This document shows, one piece after another, positions 40,766-53,300 of a DNA stretch of 64,000 bases. The position numbers and the translations under genes are program-made. Each line of letters begins with the position of its first letter. Positions within the stretch are counted from its first letter, which is position 1. Origin of the DNA: Polytrichum commune (Eukaryota > Streptophyta > Polytrichopsida > Polytrichales > Polytrichaceae). The stretch covers positions 51,450,429 to 51,514,428 of the forward strand of contig OX485804.1 in the NCBI GenBank assembly GCA_950295325.1, read 5' to 3'. Below the pieces are notes generated by a model, which made no database searches, was not told where the DNA came from, and saw nothing but the letters and a program-made list of their open reading frames with translations.

Positions 40766-43700
40766 TATGGAGAACAGTGAAAATAAGTTGATTCGGCCAG
40801 ACATAGTGGTGTGTGAGGAAATGATGTGGAATGCGAGTTGTTTCATAATTTTCTTTTATGTAAATAATTAGTTACATTCTCTCAAAGGGGCAAGTAAGTC
40901 AAACCCCATTGTTGTATAGTACAGTCTCCCTAATTTGAGCATCAAAAGATCCTACTTTGCATACGAATGCACACAAACTGGTTAACTCGATAAAACTTGT
41001 CGTTTAGATTTTGGATAAGACAAACAAACAAAACACACACACACACACACACAAGAAAACACTCATGGAAGATTTCAATGGTGATTCTTATATTATCTAG
41101 GTGTCTCAAACATGTTCAATCGAAATAATTGATTTATTTCAATTGACCTAGTTGAAATGAATCGGTCCTCAAACCCTAGAAGGCTTATTTTTACTAGAAT
41201 TCCTTCATCCTCAATGGATGAGCTCACAAAGACTCCATGAACCCCAAGACTTGGATGATGAGCAAAGTACACCTTGCAAGTGACCTTGTACTGGAACATA
41301 TATAAGCTGCAGCAACACCTTATTGAAGCAAAGATTGGGTTATAGAAAATGTAATTTGGGAGCATTTGGGGCGACCACTTATGTCAAAATGACTTTTTGC
41401 CAGTTTCAGACTTCAACATTTGAAGTGCTTCACTTTGAATACGGTCGTTTTGTTGTTTCGCACTTCATCGTCAATGTCTTTGCAGCAATGGCCATGTAGT
41501 GAAATGCATATTACCAATAAGGTATGTGGCCAGGCTTATGTGGCTACTCTTCTTAAACTCTAAAGGCCGAAGCAAAATCTTTCCAAAATTGCTTGAAAGA
41601 GTTCGGTTCAATTCCATAACTTATGAAAGAACGTCATAATTTCTTATAATAAATTGATTATACGGATGGCATCTTTGTAGAGTTGGGATTGTTGACACAT
41701 GTTTTCCACCATTTACTATGTGTCCAAAATCAAAGATTATAACACAAATGTGTACTTTGGTATGGCTAGGCGATAGTGATTGCCTAGAGGAAAATGTCCC
41801 CAATCTCCACCTTGTTTTAAATTGATTTTCAACGACAACATTGAAATCAAACTTGTGGTTATTAGACTTGACATGACTCTAAGGTCAAGTTCGCGCTTGA
41901 AGTTGAAAAAAAATCTTCCAAATAGCAAGGACCGACATTGAGACAAAGGTCCATCATCTTAACCACATGTTAGGCCACAAGCTATTTTACTTTGGATTAC
42001 TAAATTCGCAAGCTTGAGCTTGAGCTCAATTTGTGTTTGGCAATTGAATATATTTGGGGGCTTTCATGGTTGGGGTTTTACTTTTGGGTGTCTAACGGTT
42101 AAAGGACTAAATTGGATAACTTTACATAGGTGGTGTGCTTAGATTTGTATTGTGGAGCATACTTTGGATTATACCTACATTTAAAATTCCATATTGAGTA
42201 CACCAACAAAGTTAGTTCACAAGGAATAGGGTTATCTAAGACATCATTTTGATTCCTTAACGGACATCCATGGGTGCTGTCAAAATTATTGACCTTAGGA
42301 TCAAGGAATGAAAAGGACAACAAAAATTAATTGAAATGATCCCGATTTTTTTCCTCACAATGATCGCTTGATTGTGTACCAATAGAACTAAAAATGTATT
42401 GCATACCAATTGTATAGCGTTGCATATGACACCAAACATGGCCAGCAGTACACAATAACATGGCTACATGAAAAAGGAACGTTTAGTATAAGAATTGGAC
42501 ATAAAAAAATATATGTATGGACACATGACACTTACACCAAGGTACTAGGATGGAAAACAAGAAATAATTCACCTCCGATGTACACTTCAATAATGAAATT
42601 GTTATTGATGTGGCCCAAACAAGTCATATGATTTCTTTACAAGTCCTATGACCTATCTACTCATTTCATAAAGGATTTATCTATTACTGGTGACTATTTA
42701 ATATTAAATTATATCTTTCTTGATAAGTCTTATGACCTATCTACTTATTTATTTAAAATTTATTGATCAGAAATAATAAATCATAATGAACGCCGAGATC
42801 CAATGCGACATAGTCCTTAATTCCTTTGTCTCAAACCCAATCGTGAATGTCCCCATTTCCCTTTGAGGTGGCATTGGCAGTCTTTAGAAACTAGAGTAGG
42901 TCTTTTTCTTGCCTTTTCACTTATATATATATATATATAGTTACTACCATAGGATGATAGCAGTTTGGGAAAAAATAATTAAAAAAACATCAAGCATGAT
43001 TTTTGAAAATTAATGATTCAAATTTCTTAAATGGAAGGAAAATTAATCATAAAAAGTCTAGATATTATGACACTTGTTCATCCAACCATCACTTGGTTTT
43101 GTGTACATTTATAATGACTTAGTTAGTGTGTATCATTTGGTGAGTTCCTAGTTATAGACTTGCCTAAATGTCAACAACCAAATATTGTATGGTAGGATGT
43201 CATCCTTCACTAAGGTACTAAGGTAGGATGTCGAATAAGGATCAATGGGCCTTATTCGGTTATTTATATCTTTTGGATACCTACATTTGAGTGATGTGTT
43301 AGGTTTGATCTAGCAAGACATGTGTTTCCAAACATCAGACTTTGTGTTCAAAACATAACAACCGCTCTAGACTGAGGGTCAACATAATTGGGGTCTTTTC
43401 TTTTTTTGGGGGGGGGGGAGTTGGAGACTCAGTTTTAACGAATTATTGGACATGCACTTTCAATAACCATAATGAAGTCAAAGGAAAATTCATTTTCAAT
43501 ATGATCTTGTTGATGCTTTAGAATAATTGGGTGCAAGCATGGTAAAGTGGACCAAAAAATTGCTCCAGTATCTTAAAATCTTAGTTTTTGGGGTCAAACA
43601 CCTAAATGTAATAGTTTTTTAAATTGAATATTTTTCAATGGTGACCTCTATTGTTGTGTTAAGTATTCAAATATATAATACCAAGATGAGATCTTCAAAA

Positions 43701-46700
43701 TTTATCAATAAAAGTAATGCTCAAAAGCAAACAACTAGATTTGGTTTTAGACATAAATTTCATGCCCTTAATGATTTTGAATTTTTTTTTCATATTCCTT
43801 GAATTCATTATATGCTTGTGGTAATCATCAAAAAAATTATTTTGTGCAAAATCATCAATTCAATGTAATTTTATCATCTTTAAAATCAAATTATGACAAC
43901 TACTTATTGACTATTGCCAGTTGCATTGTTATAGTTAGATTTTTGTTGTCACTTGAACTAACCCAAAGATAACAACTTAGGGTTCAAGAACTCAAAGAAA
44001 ATTGAGCCAGTATCTATAAAGATTAATGTCACGATGGATTAAGGGTTTCTAATAACTTCTATGTCATTACTCCTTCACTCCCTCCTAATAAGGCTTAATT
44101 CACACTCTTATGGTTCATAGGTGTTTTCTCAGTCATGCATGATTCTGTCATATGTGAGTGAACTCCTATCACTCTAATTCCATCCACTATGTTGGTTGTG
44201 AAGCTCAAAAGCTTGGCAAGTAGTCAACGGCTCATAGTCATGACAAAGTCTAGGGTAATGTCTTTCCAATAACCGCATAGTCTTCGACTACCATGAATTA
44301 TGCTTGTGATAATCTCAAAGTTGTTTTCACTAAATCAACTTACAACCACCATGCAAATTTTCACAATGGTAATCACCACCTTCATCTTCAATGGGCATGG
44401 CAACTTGTTTTAAGAATCACCAACCCAAATTAATACAATAACAACACATGATCAAGATAGGCTATATCCTTTATCATATTATTTAGGTTGTATTGTGTGC
44501 TCGAATAATCTTCATTGGATACAAACTTACTCCAATGAGGTAAAGTCTTCTTTCTACCAAGCTAATGTCTATGGCAGCCTATAGCCTGCCAAAAGTAACT
44601 CTATGCCTCGTCATCTCTGCATGTAGACTAATTGTCTACTCTGGCAAGGTGCAGTGGTCTTATTAGGCTATATGCTAGTAATGTTCTTACCCTCTGGTAA
44701 TGATTATCATTTACTTGATTCTCTCTCACCCTAAGGTTTGGTCATGGCCTATTACACTCACTACATCAACTATGCCCATCCTAGGCTTTATTGAGCTCTT
44801 TCACCCTCACTAGGCTATTGGTTTTCCTTCTCTCGGTGGGAGTTAACTTCCCCTTGACCTTTCACTAGTCATGTCACTATTCAATCTCTATAAAGACATT
44901 GCCCTTCTTGAGAGTATTAATTCTTCATCTTATTCCCAACTAACTTCCTTGGGTTCTCAAAGGCTACCATTCATCATCTAGCAATCGATCCATATTGTCT
45001 CTCACATGTCGAGGGGAAGCTTCATACACACTCATAGCCAAAAACTTTCTCTCTTCCTTTATTTATCATCTTGTCTCTCACAACCTCTCTCACATTTTGC
45101 CTACTTGGACTATCACCAAGAATACACATTGAAGCAAGGTTATGGCTCTCATAGTGAGAATTTACGCTTCCCCTTATTTGCATACAACTCCCTCTTAGAC
45201 TCTTGTATCGTTGTCCACTCTCATATTTTGACTAATTTGTTGTCTCCATCGATGTAGTTCTTTATAAGCTTTCACTCATCCTTCTTCCTCCTTGTTTAAT
45301 TTCCTTGTAGTCATTCTTAATTTCATCTTCTATATCACTTGCAATTTAATTGCTCTTAAGCTATTATCCTTGTGATCCTTCTCCCAATCGCACCCTCATC
45401 AAACTTGCCCCCTTCCTCGACGATCCTCTTCTCACAAGGCTATTGCTAGAACTTATTTATTTATACTCGCTCCAATTCTTACAACCTTCAAACATTTCAC
45501 TAATTCATCCTAACAAGCTACTTGCTCAAATCCATGCTCACTGCCATCTCTCACATACGTTTCACATCGCACTTACTTCAAAGTTCAAACATCAACAATC
45601 AAAATCCCATTTTTCATGCACCACAAAGTTTACTTGCTTGTTAGAGATGAATTAATCCAAGAATTTGAATCATTCGGTTCTACAAGTCCATTGCCTTTCA
45701 TGCCTAATGTCTATCTATCTTATCTTAATCATTGAGCATCTATGATTCCGAAGTTTATTGCCTTTTATGAGACTATGCCTGATACAACATATGAAAATAG
45801 CCTCCTCTTACCTTGGCCAACCTTCTCCTCATTGAGTCGGGAGGAAGGCGAAGGTGGTTACATGCAATTTTAAAACTTATCACGGCAATAGCCCTCCAAT
45901 CCTACTATGGATGAGATTCTAACTACCAAATGTTGGATGAATACCACCCAAATTTGAGAACAACCCACTTCAACCAGGCTACGGCCCAAAAAAAATGGCT
46001 TACATTGCCCCACACTAATATTTTTGCATTTGGCAAAACTTCACCTCTTGGCGCGCTTATTGCCTCGATCCATTTGTTTGTAATGCCTCTGAGAAAATAG
46101 GCCATTGTTTTTGACGTATCCCCGTGTCATTACCTCTTCTTGGTGTTAAGCTTTAGCTTTTGAGTCTTCAACGCTTGCGTAATTACTCCGTAACGGGTGG
46201 CTCCAAAGTCATTCACCAAACTGTGGTGTGGCTAATGATGACGTAAGTCATGCACATAGCCTCCAAGCATTTGTACCATTGTGTTAAATTATAATTTATC
46301 TTTCTCAAGAACATTGCCTTGCCGTTAGTCTTGCTCAACAAGTTGACATTATACACAAAACCATATCTTTGACACCAAAATGCCAAGATGGTTGTGAAGA
46401 TTGGCGCACAAATACACATGGGATCTTGATGCTTGCAATGTGCATAAGAAAATTGAATATAGGATTCATAGCAATCTTTAAGCGTCACAAAACTCCTTGG
46501 GATGATTGGCCAATTATACTCAAGGCTATCAATTAGAGCTTGAGGCAACCATTTTCAATGCCTCGAGCAATCGCAAAATCTTGGATCGTTAGTGATAGTC
46601 ATGGCAGGTGTTAGACTCCAACCATGGCAAATCCTTGTGTAGACAACATTGTATGCATGGAGACTTAGATTTGAACTGAGCTCCCAACATCCAATTGTTA

Positions 46701-47019
46701 TATTATGAGGGCCCACATCGTTGAGTAATGTTACGTAGGCATATGGCAAGGCTTGGTGTTAAGAATAGACACCCAAAAAAACATGTATAACATTGAGAAT
46801 GGACTATATACCTCAAATGCATATATCATATAATATATATTATGAAATAATGAACACAATTGAGAGAGCCTATGTGACTGTTTAAGAAGAAATTATGACC
46901 TTCACTTAGACCTTTCTTTTTTGTAATAATTTACATGTCAATCCAGTTCTGAAACTTGAAATGACTCAAAGAGTCTTTGTGATATGCAATTGCTACCATA
47001 TGAGATGGCCCGACTAGAC
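40766..47019. other. Intergenic DNA, no gene recognised
   Basis: AT-rich with simple repeats: (AC)n at about 41032-41053, (TA)n at about 42921-42939, and a G run near 43406-43418. From about 44000 to 45800 the + strand is markedly pyrimidine-rich, which produces open but unrecognisable frames (45006-45257, 45350-45655). Confidence 0.45.
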
Positions 47020-47022
47020 TAA

Positions 47023-47596
47023 GGGCCGCTTCACACTATGGCCGAAGGTCAAGAAGCCGTTGATTTCCACCAGTCAGATTGCAAGAAACCAAGAATTCGT
47101 CCTCTCGACCCTTCACATTAGAGGCCAAAGTCCAAAGGCCGTTGCTCTCCAAAATGCTGACATGGCAATATGTTTTGACCAAAGCGACGAACTCTCGAAG
47201 GAAGTTTGGGTCAGATGGGATGGAAACCCAAACTATGGTTGAGAGGTTGTCAATTTTTTTTCATAAAATAATAAAAAACTTACAAGATCTTGGCTGTTAG
47301 ATTGGATGGGTTGTTTTGGGTAGGGAATAAAGTGGGATGCTCCTTCTTCCTTTGGACTATGGGCTTGGCCTTTGGAGGCTTCACTCTATGGCCGTCGAAG
47401 TCAAGAGACCGTGGTAGTTCATGGCCAAAGGTTTGGACTTGACCTTTGGAGGCTTCACACTATGCCCAGCCGAAGGCTCCAATTCCTATATTTTATTGGC
47501 TATATATTTTCAGCCCATTTCTTTGGACTCTCAACAAAGTTTGGCCATTCAATCCCATGGCCTCTTGACTTGGACGGCCATAGTGTGAAGCGGCCC
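47023..47596. mobile_element. GGGCC-family MITE B (574 bp)
   Basis: TIRs of at least 22 bp match exactly, beginning GGGCCGCTTCACACTATGG at 47023 and inverted at 47596. The 3-bp TSD is TAA (47020-47022, 47597-47599). The interior repeats shortened versions of the TIR (for example about 47380-47410 and 47450-47470). A TWA TSD with GGG ends suggests the PIF/Harbinger group, though this is inference. Non-coding. Confidence 0.85.
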
Positions 47597-47599
47597 TAA

Positions 47600-48350
47600 A
47601 TCTGGGACTCGGTCTTTTATGGGAAGTAAACACAACTCGTCTATTGAGGAATATTATGCATACCTTTGCATGGTACCTTAAATTGCATTGGCTTTCTTCA
47701 TGGCAAGTGTTGAACTTCAAATCATTGCAGGCAATCATAGAGCAGTTTCAAAAGTGGGGTCGAGAAGAAGATTGAGAAGCAGGGATCACAACCGCTTTTA
47801 GGTATTAGGAAGGTTCGTAAAAAGCTTTGAAAAACACGAAGTGCTAGCTACTTCCTCAACTCCCCTTTCAATCATAAGTGAAGTGAAACCAAGGCCCTCT
47901 CTGTCAGCCTTGAGGGCACACTTGCACGTGCTGGCCAAGTTGATGAAATCACTTCATCACAAAAATTTGGATGGAGAGAGGGAATAAGCTTATTTCATTT
48001 GAGCTTACCTCTTATTGTAAAAGCCTCGAATAGTATGCAGTCTAAACGTCCCCCCCCCCCCCCCCTGATTTGACATCGGAATCAATCTCAAAAGGCCATG
48101 AATTAGTCTAGTCCAAGTCACTTGAGATGAAATGGCTGCAAATTTACAAGGGGTCAAGTTTTTGTGTTGGATGGATGAGAGGTACACTCGTATGCGATAA
48201 TTTTCTCTCCCAAAAATTAATCCATGTCTATGAGAAGGTGTGCTTAATTTTCACCCTGAGGAGTTTAGTGTTGAAAGGGGTTCATTATACATTTGCATGC
48301 AACATGTGTTTTATAGGGGTCTATAAAATATTGGCATATTATGGGAATAT

Positions 48351-48403
<53 letters not shown>

Positions 48404-49178
48404 TCTTTCCAAAAACACCTTATGTTACGTGATACTTGACACCTTTTACATCGCATTGTTAAGTACCTATATTGGGGAACAATATTTTTATGATTTTTAC
48501 ATCCAATGCAATTTCAGGGACCCTATATTTGATCCTTAATGGTTTGTGATTTGAAAGCACAATGACCTCACCTAGTTTACGCTTGGAGAATGAGAATATG
48601 TGGTCAGTACATTTGTAGGGGGAAGTTCAAGATTGAGAAAGAGAAGGGAGTTACCCCTTTCTATTCCAAAACTATAGATTTGTTTGGATGTGAGCAGAAA
48701 AATAAATCGATTTGCATAAACGTGCATGTTGGTGTGGACACATGCGACACTATTTCAACAACGGAAATTATGAAGTTTAGGATGCAATCTTCCAACATAT
48801 TGTTGGTTGAGCACTTTCATATGGAAAAGGAATTGGGTTGGGGGGGGGGGGGGGGAGGTTAAGACATTGAATTTGGCTTGTGTTGCATAATTGGATTTTA
48901 TCAAAATTTTATGCCTCAAAATTATAGACTAAACGGAAAAAATCCAAAAGACATGACACCAAAAATTCAGGAAAGTGTGATTAATATAAAAAGAACACCA
49001 GTATGAAAATGATGATTTAGGGTAATCTCTCATACGACAATCTCGTGCCTCCATCAACATGGTTAGCACAACAAATTCCAATGTGTTGAATTCAAGATCT
49101 ATTCCGATTTCGGAGTTAAGAGGCAATCAATTTCTCCTCAACTTCCGATCTTGCCTTGAATTTGCCGCCCATTGAATC
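47600..49178. other. Intergenic DNA with microsatellites
   Basis: Includes a repeat related to 34300-34610 (about 47930-48240), a C run at about 48051-48065, a compound (TA)n(GA)n microsatellite at about 48350-48401, and a G run at about 48840-48856. No gene recognised. Confidence 0.5.
48350..48401. repeat. Compound (TA)n(GA)n microsatellite
   Basis: About 11 TA units followed directly by about 15 GA units. Confidence 0.95.
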
Positions 49179-49181
49179 TCA

Positions 49182-51664
49182 GGGCCGCTTTACACTACGG
49201 TGGAGAAGTCCTCTGGTCATGAATTCTAGGGGAATTCTGAAATTTGATTGGCCGATAGTGACACTCTTGTCCGGTGGTGGTTTACACTACTGTCAAGAGT
49301 CCTTTGGTGGAGAGCTTTGTACATGGATGAAATAATGACATGGTTGGCAACGTGGCCACACTTTTCCCAAGGGGAGTTCTCCGGAGGTCAAGTTTCCTGG
49401 GCTACCTCAAAGCCTCGGACAACAAACTTGGCCTCCGAGGAGAACTCCAACTTCAATAAAGAAATCTCTTGGGGGGTGCACTCCATTGAACACCACATGC
49501 AATAAATAAAATCTACTTTCTACATAAAGCATCACCAAAATGGGTCAAAATTTTATCAATTGTTTTTCATGAGTAGATATACACGGTATCTATTACATAG
49601 TAAAAAATGGTAACCAAATTTGATGATTCTTTAAATATATTTTTTAAAACATATTGTTTCTAACTAGAATGATGCAAAATTGAACTAAAAAAATTACTAC
49701 AAAAATTAAGATGCTCAAAAGTTTCAAAAAACATGTATAAAAAGATATTATCAATGGTTATGCATATGTAGAAAAAACATCATAATTTTGAAATTTGTAT
49801 ATGGCATATAATATAGGGTAGCAAACTTTTATCGCACGTGGTTATGAAACGTAAGGGGGTGTGATCGCCCCAAGAGAACTCTTTGCACTATTGTTCTCCC
49901 TCTTTAGTATGACATTTTTGGGAAATACGAAAAAGTCATATTGTCGAGGCATCGTCTTCTCATTACTATGACAAATGACATAAAGTTGTCATACTATTGA
50001 GGGAATATGAAAACATAAGTAATATGAACTTAAAAATATATACAACAAGTTTAAGCAATATAGATGGTATGAAATAATAACTTATAACTCCAAAAAATTA
50101 CAAATATTCTCATGAACTCTTAAACTAAGAGTCCAAAGATCTTTGGTGTTGCCTACCCAAGCTAGCAACTGTCATCTTATCTAAATTCCCATCTAAATTT
50201 TGGAAACTAATAATTTCATTAACACCAAAATATAAAGAGTTCTCTAATAAGAAACTAGACAACAAGGATGCATGACGTTTAGCATCAAGATACCGGTGAT
50301 ACTATATCCACGGGTAGGTCACTTAGTGCATTTTAAAAACGACGTGCGGCATAATATAGAGAGGATTAAAATCATTTGAAATAAAAAATATAAAGGAATT
50401 CCAAAAAATGAAGGGGCCATTAAATGTAGACAATCCCATTATAAGTAAGTTAGATGAACATAAAATGTGGGCCATTATTTTTTTGTAAAATTAATATAGG
50501 GGCTGAAGATAAGGATCCTAAAAGGTATTTTTAGTATGTTTGCTATGGTCTCCTATGTGTTTTCTTCATAACTTTGTTTGCAATGATATTACTGTTTGCA
50601 CCCTTCTTTGTTTCCATGGTTTCCCTTAACACTTGTCAATGCGTTAGGAAGTAGATTAGTTTTTATTACTTAAAAGGAATATAGAGTACAAAAAATTGCA
50701 GTGACTTGGACAATATAAGTAATGGAAGGGTGCAAACAAATGGGCCATTTTTGAAATTTAAGTAATTATAGGGAGGCTTTAATTCAGCCCTTGAAGGTAA
50801 ATAGCCCCAAAACAAAAAACCCCCAACCGCACGTGGTGCACAAAAATGCCTTAGAGTGACCTACCCGTGACTATATCACCCATGTACAAGGCAACATACT
50901 AGGCAGGAGGCCACTCTCACCCTAACCATGTCCATTCTACACTAGTAACCCTAATTACCATCAAGTTCTCAACAATAAGTGAAGTTCCCAAGTGGTTCCC
51001 AAGTGAAGATGGATGTATTTTAGATGTACATTATATAGATGAAAGGAATTCTAGCATTAACTACCTCCTTAATATGACACAACGGAGATTCTATATGTTG
51101 CATTATCGAGTGTTGTAGTCGTATAAAAGTGGGACTTTTGAACCAAAAAGTTTGGTCTCGTAAAAATGTGTTGTAATATTGAGGGTGTCGTATAAACGAG
51201 TGTCGTATTAACGAGGTTGGACTATACCAACATGTTATTTCTTTGAAAATCAATAAGAATATAATGTTACCTACTTATTTACCTTAATTTGGATGTATTA
51301 TAGAGGTGGAACATTTTCAAATAAATTATGATCATGAAAGAAGTTCTAAAACATTGCCATATACATTTTTATTTATTTATCAATATAATTTTTTTGATTT
51401 ATCAATACAATGGTCGGCTTACCCCCTAAATGGCCGGCTTTGACCGTTTTGTGAAGTAGTCCGGTGGACTTCTCCTCTCGGTGAAGTTGTCCAATACACT
51501 TCTCCTTTAGGTGGTTACACTACGGCCGGTTAAGACTTCTTAAGGCATTATTTTATTGTCTTTTCATCTTCTCCGGCATGCCCTCCCTCGCCTCAAACAA
51601 CCATGTCTTGGGCGAAAGTTCTTGACCGACCGGTGCACTTCTCCACCGTAGTGTAAAGCGGCCC
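49182..51664. mobile_element. GGGCC-family element C (2,483 bp, non-autonomous)
   Basis: About 28-bp perfect TIRs beginning GGGCCGCTTTACACTACGG, with a TCA TSD at 49179-49181 and 51665-51667. Imperfect TIR-like motifs recur inside both ends (about 49265-49285 and 51515-51530). No transposase frame of useful size. A smaller hAT-like element is nested inside (50309-50869). Confidence 0.85.
50309..50869. mobile_element. hAT-like MITE 3 nested in element C (561 bp)
   Basis: TIRs CACGGGTAGGTCACT and its inverse AGTGACCTACCCGTG, with a perfect 8-bp TSD ACTATATC at 50301-50308 and 50870-50877. The ends also share (A/G)GGCATTTT-like and ACGTGCGG blocks. The interior is related to 57545-58174. Confidence 0.9.
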
Positions 51665-51827
51665 TCATACCCCATATACAAATTAAGCACACCGGGACTT
51701 CACCAAATCTTGAATACCATTTTTGAATGACAAATAATGTCAGGTTTACATTTAGTGTTGGTGGACACTACACAGGCGGTTTACAATTAGCATTGATGAG
51801 CAAGGCCAATAGAATTTGTGACACTAA

Positions 51828-52716
51828 GGGCCACTTCACACACGAGCCAAGAGCCGTGACCATGAGATTGTGAGAGCCCGAAGGAAAGTGTCCCAAGGCC
51901 GTCCCAAGGCACCCGCAAAATCATGTAGTGTGGTCATGGACCCTAAAGTGTAGTGTGAAGCCATACGTGGCCGGGCCCTCAACCGAATGCTATTTCGATG
52001 AATTTCTATTCATGCGTGCCCTCACACTAGAATAAGATACAAGAAATCAACGGTTGTGAGCGTTCGGAGTGCCACGGTCTCCCGGTCTTGTATTAAACCT
52101 ACCTCCAAAAAGTGATTATTGAAAACAATCCAAGTGACCATGAAACATGATCCATTCGATGCCACGTCAGAATCCATGTAAACTTCACATCCATCTTGCA
52201 TTCACATACATAAGGTAGGGGTGGCAAATTCTGTCCAAATTTCAGATGTGCCTAGTTGGGATGCTGAAACTATTTTTTAAAAAAAATTTGAGCGCTTCGC
52301 AAAGCTGGTGCAAGAGCAACTATGAAAAAAATCAAAATTTTCCAACATGTTTATGATTTTCTACAAACTTTTAAAGGAAACCTTGTAGAGTGACCAACAC
52401 TCGCACATAGGGTACGTGGTATATCCACAGGGCAACATTAAACCGACCGCTGGCAGCCAATGAAATGCGGGCAACGCTGTGAACGGTAAAAACACCTTGA
52501 TAGGTGCTTTTGTAAACCCAGGTAAAAGCACCTAAAAAGGTGCTTCCGACATAGGGGTCGACTTTAGGACCCGCATGGAAATTGCCACCCCTACCTTACT
52601 CCGTTGGTCCCTCAAGCGTAGTGCGAGGCGAACTTGGACCGGCTCCGCCTATTCCACCAACGAGAGTGCTTGAAGTGTAATGGTCACGGGCTCTCAGTCT
52701 CATGTGTGAAACTTTA
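51828..52716. mobile_element. GGGCC-family MITE A1, with a nested insertion
   Basis: Left end GGGCCACTTCACACACGAGCC after TAA (51825-51827). The right end is eroded (GTGTGAAACTTTA) but is followed by TAA (52717-52719). The outer sequence matches copy A2 at 56787-57337; the excess length is a second MITE at 52212-52597. Confidence 0.75.
52212..52597. mobile_element. Small MITE nested in A1 (386 bp)
   Basis: TIR AAGGTAGGGGTGGCAA at 52212, inverted at 52597. The sister copy A2 has the uninterrupted sequence CACATACTCCAT at about 57216-57227, which acts as the empty site. The exact TSD is ambiguous (possibly TAC). The interior has short inverted repeats of AAAAGCACCT/AGGTGCTTTT near 52496-52550. 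Confidence 0.8.
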
Positions 52717-53136
52717 TAACTGTTGGACCTTGGGAACGGGGCGTCGGGTGATTTCCGAATTTGAGCTGTAGATTGGATTTTTGCGAAATTACGCGAGTTC
52801 CAAAAAAGTCCCGAGATTCATGCTTCACGTGAGATAAGTTAAGTTAGTAGGAGGTGGTACTTTGTTGTTTCAAAATCCCTTTCAATTGTGTGACCTAAGT
52901 AAGTTAGGTTAGTAATAAAGAGAGGGGAATGAGGCATGTGTGAGGCCACATGTTGTGTAGGGTCAACAACTAATAAGTTTGGATTCATGGCAAATATGTC
53001 AGACTCAAATCTCACCGTCATATCCAACATGGGTGCCACTTAATTGAGGTGGGTTTCATGGCTTGGTTTCAAGCAAGGAGGGTCCGGCCGGGCCCAAGAA
53101 ACTTGGGGTCCAAACCACCCCTTCATGGACCAATGA

Positions 53137-53300
53137 CCGGGGAGAATCGACCGCTAGTTATAAATGAACCGGTTGAGTTTGATAATTTACGGATTGAAGT
53201 TCAAGGTTTCAAAAAAATTGCTGATCATTATAGACGAATCTGTAGTTTACCTCAAATTAATGAAGAAAAACTAAAAGATGTCAACAAGTAACCGGTTGGA
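53137..53300 (+). repeat. Dispersed protein-like repeat, copy 2 of 3
   Basis: Aligns with copy 1 from ...GACCGCTAGTTA through AAAAGATGTCAACA(A/T)GT and ACCGGTTGGATC. The frame 53049-53291 runs through it and stops right after the KDVN block. Confidence 0.7.
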
